From assembly GCF_018119405.1 (NCBI RefSeq), contig NZ_JAGPWC010000014.1, positions 1 to 64,000 on the forward strand: a stretch of 64,000 nt of DNA, read 5' to 3'. The stretch's first letter is position 1, and each line of letters opens with the position of its first letter. The DNA is from Massilia sp. ST3. Lineage in GTDB: Bacteria; Pseudomonadota; Gammaproteobacteria; Burkholderiales; Burkholderiaceae_D. A program made the position numbers and the translations under genes. Positions 28,227 through 38,088 of the stretch are shown here, piece by piece. The notes below the pieces were generated by a model. It saw nothing but the letters and a program-made list of their open reading frames with translations. It was not told the origin of the DNA and did not search any database.

Positions 28227-29912
28227 TCAATCCGTCACCGCCCCTTTACTGGCGCTCGAGGTCAGCTTCGCAAATTTCGCCAGCACCCCGCGCGTGTACC
28301 TCGGCGCCGGCTGCACCCACGCCGCCCGCCTCCGCGCCAGCTCGTCCTCCGGCACGTTCAGCTGGATCAACAACTGGTGCGCGTCGATCGTCACCGAATC
28401 GCCTTCGCGCACCAGCGCGATCGTCCCGCCCTCGTAGGCCTCGGGCGACACGTGCCCGACCACCATGCCCCAGGTCCCGCCGGAGAAGCGCCCGTCCGTG
28501 ATCAGGCCCACCGATTCGCCCAAGCCCTTGCCGATCAGCGCCGACGTCGGCGCCAGCATCTCCGGCATGCCCGGCCCGCCCTTGGGGCCCAGGTAGCGCA
28601 GCACCAGCACGTCGCCCGGCCGGATGCCGTTCGCGAGGATGACGTCCATGGCCGACTGCTCGTCGTCGAACACCCGCGCCGGCCCCGTGATGGCGGGGTT
28701 CTTGAGGCCCGTGATCTTGGCCACCGCGCCGTCCGGAGCCAGGTTGCCCTTCAGGATGGCCAGGTGGCCCTCGTCGTACAGCGCCCGGTCCAGCGGACGG
28801 ATCACGTCCTGCCCCGCCGGCGGCGCGGAAGGCACATCGGCCAGTTCCTCGGCCAGGGTGCGCCCGGTGATGGTCAGGCAGCCGCCGTGCAGCAGGCCGG
28901 CGTCGAGCAGCAGCTTCATCACCTGCGGAATGCCGCCGGCCTGGTGCAGGTCGGTCGCCACGTACTGTCCCGATGGCTTGAGGTTGCAAATCACCGGGAC
29001 CTTGCGCCGCACGCGCTCGAAATCGTCGAGCGACCATTCCACGTTGGCCGCGTGGGCGATGGCCAGGTAGTGCAGCACCGCGTTGGTGGAGCCGCCCGTG
29101 GCCATGATCAGGGCCACCGCGTTCTCGATCGACTCGCGCGTGATGATGTCGCGCGGCTTGAGGTCGCGCTTGACCGCCTCGACCAAGACGCGCGCGGACT
29201 GCGCGGCCGAGCCGACCTTCTCGTCGTCCGGGTTGGCCATGGTCGAGGAGTACAGCAGCGACATGCCGAGCGCCTCGAAGGAGGACGACATGGTGTTGGC
29301 CGTGTACATGCCGCCGCAGGAACCGGACGAGGGACAGGCGTTGCGTTCGATGCCCTCGAAGTCCTCGCGGCTCATGCGCCCGGCCGTGAACTCGCCCACC
29401 GCCTCGAAGGCCGAGACGATGGTCAAGTCCTTGCCCTTCCAGTGGCCGGGCTTGATGGTGCCGCCATACACGTAGATGCCGGGCACGTTCAGGCGCGCCA
29501 GGGCGATCATCCCGCCCGGCATGTTCTTGTCGCAGCCGCCGATCACGACCACGCCGTCCATCCACTGGCCGTTGACGCAGGTCTCGATGCAGTCGGCGAT
29601 CACCTCGCGCGAGATCAGCGAGAACTTCATGCCCTCGGTGCCCATCGACATGCCGTCCGAGATGGTCGGGGTGCCGAACACCTGCGGGTTGGCGCCGGCC
29701 TCCCGGACGGTGGCGATGGCGACGTCAGCCAGCTTCTGCAGGCCGGAATTGCAGGGCGTGATGGTCGAGTGGCCGTTGGCGACGCCGATCATCGGCTTGT
29801 CGAAGTCCTCCTCGCGGTAGCCCATCGCGTAGTACATCGAGCGGTTCGGGCTGCGGGCGACGCCTTCGGTGACGTGGCGGGAACGGCGGTTGTAGCGCGC
29901 TGGGTCGGCCAT
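28227..29912 (-). CDS. ilvD: Dihydroxy-acid dehydratase
   Basis: This Fe-S enzyme of valine, isoleucine and pantothenate biosynthesis dehydrates 2,3-dihydroxy acids to 2-keto acids. The 561 residues show the IlvD/Edd family cysteines: [18 protein letters not shown] (about Cys127) and [16 protein letters not shown] (Cys193 and Cys199). The early cysteine in CNSG, present together with the other two, fits the cluster-ligating triad. The C-terminal [10 protein letters not shown] is also typical. The start at 29912 ([10 protein letters not shown]) is chosen because AAGGAG lies 6 nt upstream; the longer reading to 29969 has no such site. A LysR gene is divergent upstream. Confidence 0.95.
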   Translation of the reverse strand: MADPARYNRRSRHVTEGVARSPNRSMYYAMGYREEDFDKPMIGVANGHSTITPCNSGLQKLADVAIATVREAGANPQVFGTPTISDGMSMGTEGMKFSLISREVIADCIETCVNGQWMDGVVVIGGCDKNMPGGMIALARLNVPGIYVYGGTIKPGHWKGKDLTIVSAFEAVGEFTAGRMSREDFEGIERNACPSSGSCGGMYTANTMSSSFEALGMSLLYSSTMANPDDEKVGSAAQSARVLVEAVKRDLKPRDIITRESIENAVALIMATGGSTNAVLHYLAIAHAANVEWSLDDFERVRRKVPVICNLKPSGQYVATDLHQAGGIPQVMKLLLDAGLLHGGCLTITGRTLAEELADVPSAPPAGQDVIRPLDRALYDEGHLAILKGNLAPDGAVAKITGLKNPAITGPARVFDDEQSAMDVILANGIRPGDVLVLRYLGPKGGPGMPEMLAPTSALIGKGLGESVGLITDGRFSGGTWGMVVGHVSPEAYEGGTIALVREGDSVTIDAHQLLIQLNVPEDELARRRAAWVQPAPRYTRGVLAKFAKLTSSASKGAVTD

Positions 29913-30035
29913 GAGAAGCTCCTTCGGGGTCAGGCCTGCCAGCATGCCTCGCCCTGCTTCCGAGGTCAAACGGGACGGCGTGCGTGTAATATGCAGGCTG
30001 TATCACCCGTTCCAATCCATATACCGCACGTATCG

Positions 30036-30923
30036 ATGACTCCCGAACTGCGCCAGCTGCGCCATTTCGTCACCGTCGCCGAAGAGCTGCACTTCGGCCG
30101 CGCCGCCGCGCGCCTGCACATGACCCAGCCGCCGCTGTCGCAGAGCATTGCCGGCCTGGAGGAATTGCTGGGCGCGCCCCTGTTCCTGCGCAACCGGCGC
30201 CAGGTGACCCTGACGCCGGCCGGAAGCGCCCTGCTGCCGGAAGCGCGCCGCATCCTGGAGGAAGCGGGCGCCCTGCCCGAGCTGGTGCGGCGCGTGGCCT
30301 CGGGCGAGGCGGGGCGCCTGGCCCTGTCCTTCGTCACCACCGCCGGCCTGTCGGTGCTGCCGGCCACCCTGCGCCGCTACAGCGCCGCCTATCCGGCGGT
30401 GCGCATGGTGCTGCAGGAGGCCACCTCCGATGTGCAGTTCGAGGAGCTGCTGCACGGCCGCATCGACGCCGGCTTCGTGATCCCGCCGCTGCCGGCCCAG
30501 GAGCTGCTCGCCTACCGCCGCATCGTCGAGGAGCCGCTGATCCTGTGCGCGCCCAGCGGCCTGGAGGCCTTGGGTAAAGAGGGCCCGGTACGCCTGCGCG
30601 ACCTGCCGCCGCTGCCGCTGGTGATCTTCCCGCGCGCGGTCGCGCCAGGCCTGCACGACGCCATCCTGGCCTGCCTGCGCACGGCCGGCGTCACGCCCGT
30701 GATCGGGCAGGAAGCGATCCAGATGCAGACCATCGTCAGCCTGGTCTCCGGCGGCATGGGCATGGCACTTGTGCCACAATCGGTATCGAACCTGATGCGC
30801 CCGGGCGTAGAATACCGGCCTTTGCTGGATCCGGCCCCGCTGGCCGAGACCGGCCTGGCCTGGCGCCGCGACAATGCGTCGCCTGTGCTCAAGGGCTTCC
30901 TCAACCTCTTGTTTGAAGACTGA
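30036..30923 (+). CDS. LysR-family transcriptional regulator
   Basis: This 295-residue LysR regulator has its helix-turn-helix at residues 3-62. The canonical recognition segment reads AEELHFGRAAARLHMTQPPLSQSI, split over the two helices, and the downstream LEELLGAPLFLRNRRQVTLTPAG is typical. The effector domain spans about 92-290. It is divergent from ilvD across 123 bp, so it may control ilvD or lgt, although LysR proteins of this BenM/CbnR-like subgroup often regulate aromatic catabolism. The intergenic region includes GTGTAATATGCAGGCTGTAT, a loose T-N11-A type dyad. The effector is unknown. Confidence 0.9.
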   Translation: MTPELRQLRHFVTVAEELHFGRAAARLHMTQPPLSQSIAGLEELLGAPLFLRNRRQVTLTPAGSALLPEARRILEEAGALPELVRRVASGEAGRLALSFVTTAGLSVLPATLRRYSAAYPAVRMVLQEATSDVQFEELLHGRIDAGFVIPPLPAQELLAYRRIVEEPLILCAPSGLEALGKEGPVRLRDLPPLPLVIFPRAVAPGLHDAILACLRTAGVTPVIGQEAIQMQTIVSLVSGGMGMALVPQSVSNLMRPGVEYRPLLDPAPLAETGLAWRRDNASPVLKGFLNLLFED

Positions 30924-30938
30924 ATCGAAAGACTGACT

Positions 30939-31748
30939 ATGCTGATTCATCCGCAGCCGAACCCGATCGCGTTTTCCATCGGCCCGGTCGACATCCACTG
31001 GTATGGCCTGATGTACGTGGTGGCCTTCGCCCAGTTCCTGATGCTGGGGCGCGTGCGCATCCGCCAGCCGCACATCGCGGCCCAGGGCTGGACCAGGGAC
31101 GATCTCGACGACATGCTGTTCTACGGGATGCTGGGCGTGATCCTGGGCGGACGCCTGGGCGAGGTGCTGTTCTACCAGCCGCTCTACTTCCTCGAACACC
31201 CGCTCGAGATCTTCATGGTCTGGAAAGGCGGCATGTCCTTCCACGGCGGCTTCCTGGGCGTGCTGGTCGCGATGGCGCTGTGGGCGCGCCGCCGCAAGCG
31301 CAACCTGCTCGACGTGTACGACTTCATCGCGCCAATGGTGCCGCTCGGGTACGCCGCCGGCCGCATCGGCAACTTCATCAACGCCGAGCTGCCGGGCCGC
31401 CTGGCCGATCCTTCGCTGCCCTGGGCCATGCTGTGGCCGGGCGTGGAAGGCCCGCGCCATCCGTCGCCGCTCTACCAGTGCCTGGTCGACGGCGTGCTGG
31501 TATTCCTGATCCTGTGGCCGTTCGCGCGCAAGGCGCGCCCGCGCCTGGCGGTGGGTGCGCTGTTCACCTTGCTGTATGGGTGCGCGCGCTTCTTCACCGA
31601 ATACTTCCGGGTGCCGGACTGGGAAGTCAGCGTGGCCGGCATCCCCATCACCTCGGGCCAGATGCTGTCGCTGCCGATGATCGTCGCGGCGCTGGCCATG
31701 CTGGCATGGGCCTACAAGCAGCCCGGGAACCGCGCGGTGCACGCCTGA
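30939..31748 (+). CDS. lgt: Prolipoprotein diacylglyceryl transferase
   Basis: This integral inner membrane enzyme attaches diacylglycerol to the lipobox cysteine of prolipoproteins, the first step of lipoprotein maturation. The 269-residue protein has about seven membrane segments. The Lgt signature is split over [25 protein letters not shown] (essential His) and [29 protein letters not shown] near the C-terminus is also conserved. It starts 15 nt after the LysR gene, so the two may share a transcript. This enzyme would process the lipoproteins encoded at 8-1438 and 40246. Confidence 0.96.
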   Translation: MLIHPQPNPIAFSIGPVDIHWYGLMYVVAFAQFLMLGRVRIRQPHIAAQGWTRDDLDDMLFYGMLGVILGGRLGEVLFYQPLYFLEHPLEIFMVWKGGMSFHGGFLGVLVAMALWARRRKRNLLDVYDFIAPMVPLGYAAGRIGNFINAELPGRLADPSLPWAMLWPGVEGPRHPSPLYQCLVDGVLVFLILWPFARKARPRLAVGALFTLLYGCARFFTEYFRVPDWEVSVAGIPITSGQMLSLPMIVAALAMLAWAYKQPGNRAVHA

Positions 31749-31997
31749 ACACGCACCCGTCCCGCGTAAAAACCGGTGGGAATCCGCGTATATATGCGCG
31801 CGGCATTCCCCGCGCAATCCGGTCCGCATAACCTTACGGCGAAACCGTTGTATTGGATTGTTCTGTCTTGCAAATCTTTAATAGGCGATGCAATACTAAA
31901 AACACATATCGCTAATACGCATCAGCGGCCCTTGCGATGTCCCTCGCGTCTCATGCATGCGCCGGGTCATGTGGCGGCGCCGTCCTGAGGCCTGGTT

Positions 31998-33371
31998 TTG
32001 AAAGACATTGCTGTGCGCGACACCGTAAGTAACCCGCAGGACGAGGCGGAGAACCCGCCCCGGAAGCAACCGGAAAATCAGCCTGCAAGCCAGCCTCCCG
32101 AAGCCGCGCCCCGCACCCTGTTTCGCCAGCAAGCCATCGAGCACGTGACGGTGCGCCAGTACGGCACCGTCATCCTGACCCGTCCCTTCAGCCATGCCAT
32201 CCTGACCGGCGTGTTCGTCGGCCTGGCGCTGCTCTTGATCGCCTTCTTCGCCTTCTTCGAGACCACCCGCAAGGCGCAGGTCCAGGGCATGCTGGCGCCG
32301 AGCGCGGGCGTCACCCGTGTCCTCCCGAGCCAGGCCGGCGTGATCAAGGAAATCCACATCAAGGAAGGCCAGTTCGTGCGCGAAGGCGAGGTCCTGTTCG
32401 TCGTCTCGAGCGAACGCAGCTCGTCCGACCCGCAATCCACCGAGGCCCTGATTTCCGATCTGCTCGTCAAGCGCCGCGACAGCTTCCACACCGAACTGCA
32501 GCAGGCCAAGGTGCAGGCCGGCCATCGCCGCGCCGCGCTGCAGCAGCGTGCGCGCGACCTGGAGGGCGAGATCAAGCGGCTGGAAAACCAGGCCCTGATG
32601 CAGAAGCAGCGCATCGCCCTGTCCGAGCAGACGGTGGCCCGCTTCGCCCAGCTGAAGGCGACCAACTACATCTCGGCCGCCCAGCTGCAGGAGCGCGAAG
32701 GCGAACTGCTCGACCAGCGCCAGCGCCTGCTCGAGATCGACCGCATCCGCTCCGCCACCCAGCGCGACCTCGTGAGCACCCAGGCCGAGGAACAGGATAT
32801 CGCGGTGCAGGCCCTGCGCGACGAAAACGCCTTGCGCCGCAGCGCCTCGACGCTCGAACAGGATCTGACCGAGAACGAGGCGCGGCGCGAGATCCCGGTG
32901 CGCGCACGCCTCAGCGGCACGGTCACGGCGATCACGGCGAGCCTCGGCCAGACCGTGGGCGGCTCGACCTCGCTGGCATCGATCCTGCCGGAGGGCAGCA
33001 AGCTGGAAGCCGAAATGTACGTGCCTTCGCGTGCGGTCGGCTTCATCAAGCCCGGCATGACGGCCCTGCTGCGCTACCAGGCCTTCCCGTACCAGAAATT
33101 CGGCCAGCATCCGGCCCGCGTGCGCGAGGTGGCGACCACCTCGGTGCGCCCCGAGGAGCTGCCCTTCTCGGCCGCGGCGATGCCGGGCGTGGCCCAGTCC
33201 GAGCCGGTGTACCGCATCCGCCTCGAGCTCGACCGCCAGTCCGTGCAGGCCTATGGCGCGCCGATGCCGCTGCGCTCCGGCATGCTGGTCGACGCCAGCG
33301 TCCTGCTCGAGCGCCGCAAGCTTTACGAATGGGTGCTGGAGCCGATCTTCAGCATCTCGGGCCGCCTGTAA
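31998..33371 (+). CDS. HlyD-family adaptor of a peptide/bacteriocin exporter
   Basis: This 457-residue inner membrane-anchored periplasmic adaptor is of the CvaA/HlyD type. It has a proline- and glutamine-rich cytoplasmic N-terminus (about 1-60), one membrane segment (about 70-92) and a lipoyl half VLPSQAGVIKEIHIKEGQFV. A long coiled coil (about 150-300) follows, then the second lipoyl half IPVRARLSGTVTAITASLGQ and a C-terminal barrel. The start is TTG at 31998, supported by GAGG 7 nt upstream and by the lack of an upstream ATG. It is followed after 79 nt by a C39-peptidase ABC exporter, and the pair should form a type I secretion system with a TolC protein from elsewhere. Confidence 0.9.
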   Translation: MKDIAVRDTVSNPQDEAENPPRKQPENQPASQPPEAAPRTLFRQQAIEHVTVRQYGTVILTRPFSHAILTGVFVGLALLLIAFFAFFETTRKAQVQGMLAPSAGVTRVLPSQAGVIKEIHIKEGQFVREGEVLFVVSSERSSSDPQSTEALISDLLVKRRDSFHTELQQAKVQAGHRRAALQQRARDLEGEIKRLENQALMQKQRIALSEQTVARFAQLKATNYISAAQLQEREGELLDQRQRLLEIDRIRSATQRDLVSTQAEEQDIAVQALRDENALRRSASTLEQDLTENEARREIPVRARLSGTVTAITASLGQTVGGSTSLASILPEGSKLEAEMYVPSRAVGFIKPGMTALLRYQAFPYQKFGQHPARVREVATTSVRPEELPFSAAAMPGVAQSEPVYRIRLELDRQSVQAYGAPMPLRSGMLVDASVLLERRKLYEWVLEPIFSISGRL

Positions 33372-33450
33372 GCCAGGCGCGCATTTCTTCCCATCCTGCC
33401 GGCCGCAGCCCCCGTGCGCGGCCAGCCCACCCCGTGATCGCAACTGAGTT

Positions 33451-35595
33451 ATGCAATTTCCTCTCCTCTCCCAGTTAGCCTTCTGGAACAGCCGCCGGCT
33501 GCCCGTCATGCTGCAGACCGAAGGCGCCGAATGCGGCCTCGCCTGCATGGCCATGGTCGCCAGCTACTGGGGGCACCAGATCGACATCCCGAGCATGCGC
33601 CGCCGCTTCTCGGTGTCGATGAAGGGCGTGAACCTGAAGGGCCTGATGGCCATGGCGGGCGGCCTGTCGCTGCAGACCCGCCCGCTCAAGCTGGACCTGC
33701 CGCACCTGCCCGAACTGAAGCTGCCCTGCATCCTGCACTGGGACCTGAACCACTTCGTGGTGCTCAAGTCGGTGTCGTCCAGCCATGTCGTGATCCACGA
33801 TCCGGCGGTCGGCGAACGGCGCATGGCGATGGAGGAATTCGCCAAGCACTTTACCGGCATCGCCCTCGAGCTGACGCCGACCGCCCAGTTCGAGGCCAGG
33901 GAAGAACGCCAGCAGTTCTCGCTGTTCTCGTTGATGGGGCGCGTGGTCGGCCTGCGCCGCGGCCTGTTCCAGCTGCTCGCGCTGGGCCTGGCCCTGCAGG
34001 TATGCGCCCTGGTCGCGCCCTTCTACATGCAGTGGCTGGTGGACGAAGCGCTGCTGGCCGCGGACCGCGACCTGATCACGGTGCTGGGCTGCGGCTTCCT
34101 GCTGCTGGTCCTGCTCCAGACCGCGATCGGCGCCGTGCGCTCCTGGATCACCACCGTGCTGGCCACCAGCCTGAATCTGCAATGGCTGGGCAATGCCTTC
34201 TCGCACCTGCTGAAGCTGCCGCTGCCCTATTTCGAGAAGCGCCACACCGGCGACATCGTGTCGCGCTTCGGTTCGATCCAGCGCATGCAGACCAGCCTCA
34301 CCACCCAGTTCGTCGAAGGCGTCATCGACGGCGTGCTGGTGCTGGGCACACTGGTCATGATGCTGTTGTACAGCCCCACGCTGGCAGGCGTGGCCTGCAT
34401 CGCCGTGCTGCTCTACGCGCTGCTGCGCTGGGCGATCTTCCGCCCCCTGCGCGATGCGAATTCCGAGCAGATCATCCACGCCGCAAAACAGCAGAGCCAT
34501 TTCATGGAAACCGTGCGCGGCATGCAAAGCATCCGCCTGTTCGGACGCAGCGACGAGCGCCGTTCGGGCTGGATGAATTCGCTGACCGACGAATTCAATG
34601 CCCAGTTGCGCATCGCCAAGCTGTCGGTGTCCTACCAGACCGCCAACACCCTGCTGTTCAGCGGCGAGCGCGTGATCGTGATCTGGATCGCGGCCCTGGC
34701 CGTGCTGAACAACGAATTCTCGGTCGGCATGCTGTTCGCCTTCATCAGCTACAAGGACCAGTTCAGCCAGCGCATGGCCAGCCTGATCGACAAGCTGTTC
34801 GAACTGCGCATGATCCGCCTGCACGGCGAACGCCTGGCCGACATCGTGCTGACCGAAGCGGAACGCGACGACGGCGCGGCCGAGATGGACGCGAGCCACA
34901 TCCTGCCGTCGATCGAGATCAAAAACCTCAGCTTCCGCTATTCCGACAGCGAACCGGAAGTCATCCGTGAACTCAACCTCAGCATCCCGGCCGGGCAATG
35001 CGTGGCGATCACCGGCCCCTCGGGCTGCGGCAAGACCACCCTGATGAAACTGCTGCTCGGCCTGCTCACGCCGACGAGCGGCGAAATCCGCATCGGCGAC
35101 GTGCCCCTCGGCTCGCTCGGCATGGCGAACTACCGCGAGATGCTGGGCACCGTGATGCAGGACGATTCCCTGTTTGCCGGATCGATCGCCGACAACATCG
35201 CCTTCTTCGACCCGATGATCGACATGCAGCGCGTCTACAAGTGCGCCGAGCTGGCCGCCATCGGCCCCGAGATCGCCGCCATGCCGATGGCCTTCAATAC
35301 CCTGGTGGGCGACATCGGCACCGGCCTGTCGGGCGGCCAGAAGCAGCGCATCCTGCTGGCGCGCTCGCTGTACAAGAATCCGAAGATCCTGGTGCTGGAC
35401 GAAGCGACCAGCCACCTGGACGTGTGGAACGAACAGGCCGTCAACCAGGCGATCCAGCGGATTCCGCTGACCCGGATCATCGTCGCGCACCGTCCGGAAA
35501 CGATCCAGATGGCGGAGCGCGTGATCGTGCTGCACAACGGGCAGGTGGCCCAGGATGTGGTGCCCCAGAAGCCGGAGAACAGGCAGGCCGCCTGA
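33451..35595 (+). CDS. Peptidase-containing ABC exporter (C39 PCAT, CvaB-like)
   Basis: This 714-residue bifunctional exporter cleaves double-glycine leader peptides and exports the peptide. The N-terminal C39 peptidase (about 1-140) has an intact active site: QTEGAECG with Cys28 and the oxyanion Gln22, His101 in LNHFVVL and Asp117 in IHDPAVG. A six-helix ABC membrane domain (about 160-450) and a nucleotide-binding domain follow, the latter with Walker A ITGPSGCGKTTL, signature LSGGQKQRILLARSL and Walker B ILVLDEATSHLD. It partners the HlyD protein upstream. No double-glycine precursor gene was found next to it, so the cargo is unknown. Confidence 0.94.
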   Translation: MQFPLLSQLAFWNSRRLPVMLQTEGAECGLACMAMVASYWGHQIDIPSMRRRFSVSMKGVNLKGLMAMAGGLSLQTRPLKLDLPHLPELKLPCILHWDLNHFVVLKSVSSSHVVIHDPAVGERRMAMEEFAKHFTGIALELTPTAQFEAREERQQFSLFSLMGRVVGLRRGLFQLLALGLALQVCALVAPFYMQWLVDEALLAADRDLITVLGCGFLLLVLLQTAIGAVRSWITTVLATSLNLQWLGNAFSHLLKLPLPYFEKRHTGDIVSRFGSIQRMQTSLTTQFVEGVIDGVLVLGTLVMMLLYSPTLAGVACIAVLLYALLRWAIFRPLRDANSEQIIHAAKQQSHFMETVRGMQSIRLFGRSDERRSGWMNSLTDEFNAQLRIAKLSVSYQTANTLLFSGERVIVIWIAALAVLNNEFSVGMLFAFISYKDQFSQRMASLIDKLFELRMIRLHGERLADIVLTEAERDDGAAEMDASHILPSIEIKNLSFRYSDSEPEVIRELNLSIPAGQCVAITGPSGCGKTTLMKLLLGLLTPTSGEIRIGDVPLGSLGMANYREMLGTVMQDDSLFAGSIADNIAFFDPMIDMQRVYKCAELAAIGPEIAAMPMAFNTLVGDIGTGLSGGQKQRILLARSLYKNPKILVLDEATSHLDVWNEQAVNQAIQRIPLTRIIVAHRPETIQMAERVIVLHNGQVAQDVVPQKPENRQAA

Positions 35596-35613
35596 GGACA
35601 CCGGCCTGTCGGT

Positions 35614-36410
35614 TCAGGCTTTCCAGAACATATAGGCCGCCAGCGCGTACAGGATCACCGCGAAGATCTTCTGCAGCCGGCGCACCGGCATCCTGTGCGC
35701 GGTGCGCGCGCCCAGCGGCGCCATGCTCACGCTGGCCAGCACGATGATGGCCAGCGCCGGCAGGTAGATGAAGCCGAGCGAATACGCCGGCAGCCCCGCC
35801 TCGCCCCATCCCCAATAGATGTTCGACAGCGTGCCCGAGAGCGCGATCGGGAAGCCCAGCGCCGCGCTGGTCGCCACCGCATTGTGGATGCGCACGTTAC
35901 ACCAGGTCATGAAGGGCACGGAGATGAAGCCGCCGCCCGCGCCGACGATCCCCGACAGCACGCCGATCACGCCGCCCGCCGCGAACATGCCGGGCGTACC
36001 GGGCAGCTCGCGCGTCCCGGCGGGCTTTTTCCCGATCAGCATTTGCGTCGCCGAGAAAGCCACGAACACGCCGAAGAAGGCGGCCAGCACCGAGGCGTTC
36101 ATCTGCTTGCCGATCCAGGGGCCGATCCAGGAGCCCACCAGGATGCCGGGCGCCAGCAGCTTCACCACCGGCCACAGGATCGCGCCGTGGGCCTGGTGCG
36201 CGCGCATCGAGGACAGCGAGGTAAACAGGATGGTGGCGAGCGAGGTGGCGATCGCCATGTGCACCACCAGCTCCGGCGCGATGCCGCGCGCCGTGAAGAT
36301 CATCGTGATGAAGGGGACCAGCACCATGCCGCCGCCGATGCCGAGCAGGCCGGCGGCGAAGCCGCCGAAGGCGCCCATCGCCAGCAGGGCCAGGATCAGC
36401 GGGATGTCCA

Positions 36411-36411
<1 letters not shown>
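35614..36411 (-). CDS. TauE/SafE-family sulfite exporter-like permease
   Basis: This 265-residue membrane protein of the TauE/SafE (DUF81) family has about eight hydrophobic segments. The family's duplicated glycine-rich motif appears as FAAGLLGIGGGMVLVP in the first half and LSGIVGAGGGFISVPFM in the second. Members export or import small sulfur-containing or organic anions, but the substrate is not predictable here. Its ATG overlaps the stop of the EVE-domain gene by one base (TGATG), so the two are translationally coupled. The gene converges on the ABC exporter gene with an 18-nt gap. Confidence 0.9.
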
Positions 36412-36881
<470 letters not shown>

Positions 36882-36906
36882 CGCGCCTCCACAACAAACA
36901 AAACAA

Positions 36907-36965
36907 AACGCGCCGAGGGCGCGCAAAAAAAAAAACGGTTGCGAACCGAAGTGCGCAACCGCCTG
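36907..36965 (-). terminator. Tandem terminators of the 6S RNA gene
   Basis: Reading the minus strand, CGGTTGCG (36961-36954) and CGCAACCG (36943-36936) form an 8-bp stem followed by eleven T residues. A second hairpin, CGCGCC-CTC-GGCGCG, followed by TTTTG lies directly after it (36923-36909). The two together should give very tight termination. Confidence 0.85.
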
Positions 36966-37148
36966 TATCTGTGCCCCGCCTGTGCCGTTTCTGCCGGCAT
37001 CCCGAACCAGAACGGTTCAAGGTGGTCGCGGTCAGATCAATTTCGGGTTCGTCGGACTAGCGACGCTCACGCCCATCGAACGTGTTCCACAACCTATGCG
37101 TAAGAATGGTTCAAGGAATATATGGCAAATCTCGAACACCGCAGGGTA
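36963..37148 (-). ncRNA. ssrS: 6S RNA
   Basis: This is a regulatory RNA that binds the RNA polymerase sigma-70 holoenzyme by mimicking an open promoter. The minus-strand sequence between zapA and the tandem terminators is about 186 nt, the usual 6S length. Its 5' end (CCCTGCGGTGTTCG) pairs with the 3' part (GGCACAGGCGGGG). Two CCTTGAACC motifs flank the central bubble, as in 6S RNAs, and an apical stem lies between them. Location downstream of zapA matches the zapA-ssrS order of many proteobacteria. A strong promoter lies just upstream. The exact ends are estimated. Confidence 0.85.
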
Positions 37149-37154
37149 GAGCGC

Positions 37155-37182
37155 AGTTTACTCCCTTGGCCCGGCATGTCAA
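37155..37182 (-). promoter_or_regulatory. Sigma-70 promoter of the 6S RNA gene
   Basis: On the minus strand, a perfect -35 hexamer TTGACA (37182-37177) is followed by a 16-nt spacer and a -10 hexamer TAAACT (37160-37155). The predicted start is near 37148. Confidence 0.75.
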
Positions 37183-37195
37183 ACGGTTTCGGCCA

Positions 37196-37507
37196 TCAGG
37201 ACAGATTTTCCTGCGGCGAGAGCGCCTTATCCAGCACCGTGTGCATCGCTTCCAGTTTTTGCTTGACTTCGAGGATGGACATGTCCGACAGCGGACCCTG
37301 GGGCGATTTCACCGACAGGAATTCGGCGGCGACCGACAAGGCCGCCATGACCGCGATGCGGTCGGTGCCCTTGACCTTGCCCGAATCGCGCAGCGCGCAC
37401 ATCTTGCCGTCGAGGTAATGGACCGCTTCGCGCAGGGTGCGCTCCTCGCCTTCGCGGCAGGCCAGGCGGTAGGGCTGGCCCATGATGGTGACGTCGAGAT
37501 GGATCAT
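37196..37507 (-). CDS. zapA: Cell division protein ZapA
   Basis: This 103-residue protein cross-links FtsZ filaments in the divisome. The ZapA fold is recognisable from the N-terminal IHLDVTIMGQPYRLACREGEE, the LDGKM helix start, TDRIAVMAALSVAAEFL and the C-terminal coiled coil. The start overlaps the stop of the preceding ZapB-like gene by 4 nt, so they are co-translated. The 6S RNA gene lies just downstream, with its own promoter beginning 14 nt after the zapA stop. Confidence 0.92.
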   Translation of the reverse strand: MIHLDVTIMGQPYRLACREGEERTLREAVHYLDGKMCALRDSGKVKGTDRIAVMAALSVAAEFLSVKSPQGPLSDMSILEVKQKLEAMHTVLDKALSPQENLS

Positions 37508-37746
37508 TGGGTGGCCTCGCTCTCGTCGGCGGCGCCTTCGCCGTCCTCGCCGGGCGGCGGAGGCAGCTGTCCGATCAGGGCCTCGAGCCGGCGCTGGGCT
37601 TCCAGCAGGCGGTCCCTGAAGGAGACGTTCTCGACGCTCAGCAAGTGGTTGGCCTGGCGCAGCAGGTAGTTCTCGGCGCGCAACGACTGGGTCAGCTGGG
37701 CGAGCCGGTCGATTTTGTCTGAGAGGTCTTGGAATTCGGAAATCAT
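37504..37746 (-). CDS. Small coiled-coil protein, ZapB-like (TIGR02449 type)
   Basis: This 80-residue protein is mostly a coiled coil: FQDLSDKIDRLAQLTQSLRAE, then NYLLRQANHLLSVENVSFRDRL. It ends in an acidic Pro/Gly/Glu tail. Such proteins immediately upstream of zapA are conserved in betaproteobacteria and gammaproteobacteria, and are thought to act as ZapB-like divisome partners. The ATGA overlap with zapA supports this. Its own promoter would lie in the region shared with groES. Confidence 0.82.
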   Translation of the reverse strand: MISEFQDLSDKIDRLAQLTQSLRAENYLLRQANHLLSVENVSFRDRLLEAQRRLEALIGQLPPPPGEDGEGAADESEATQ

Positions 37747-37943
37747 TCGACACTATAGGACCGAGATGGATTTTCAGTCAACCGAATCGCTGTGAAAATG
37801 GCAACTGGCACCCGTGCGGCGTGAAACCCTGCGCGGGTGTACCCTGCCCCGCTGGTCAGGCCGCCACTGCCCCGCCAGAGGGGCAATCCCTCCATTAAAT
37901 TGTGATATCGCAAAAAGATCAGTTAAACAAGCCACACTGTGGC

Positions 37944-37998
37944 TTGAAATGGGTACTTATCGTCCCTATAATTAGCACTCGTTAGTAGAGAGTGCTAA
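37944..37998 (+). promoter_or_regulatory. groESL promoter with CIRCE operator
   Basis: The -35 TTGAAA (37944-37949), a 17-nt spacer and a perfect -10 TATAAT (37967-37972) form a strong sigma-70 promoter. Overlapping its end is a perfect CIRCE element: TTAGCACTC (37972-37980), 9 nt, GAGTGCTAA (37990-37998). CIRCE is the operator of the heat-labile repressor HrcA. The rest of the 342-nt gap (37747-38088) holds the groES leader and no gene. Confidence 0.95.
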
Positions 37999-38088
37999 CA
38001 ACTCTTTGCAGCCGACGCAAGCCGGGGAAAACCTGGATGCGGCGGCAATTGATAGCTAGTCAAACCACTGAAATATAAGGAGTTTTGC

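Noticed and set aside
31776..31988. Possible 70-residue peptide upstream of the HlyD gene, considered as exporter cargo
   Set aside because: It has no Shine-Dalgarno, no double-glycine leader and poor codon use. The AT-rich stretch looks like promoter DNA.
37801..37920. Second sigma-54 promoter (TGGCAC near 37806) upstream of groES
   Set aside because: The -12 half is absent (CGGCG instead of TTGC at the required spacing), and a consensus sigma-70/CIRCE promoter is present.
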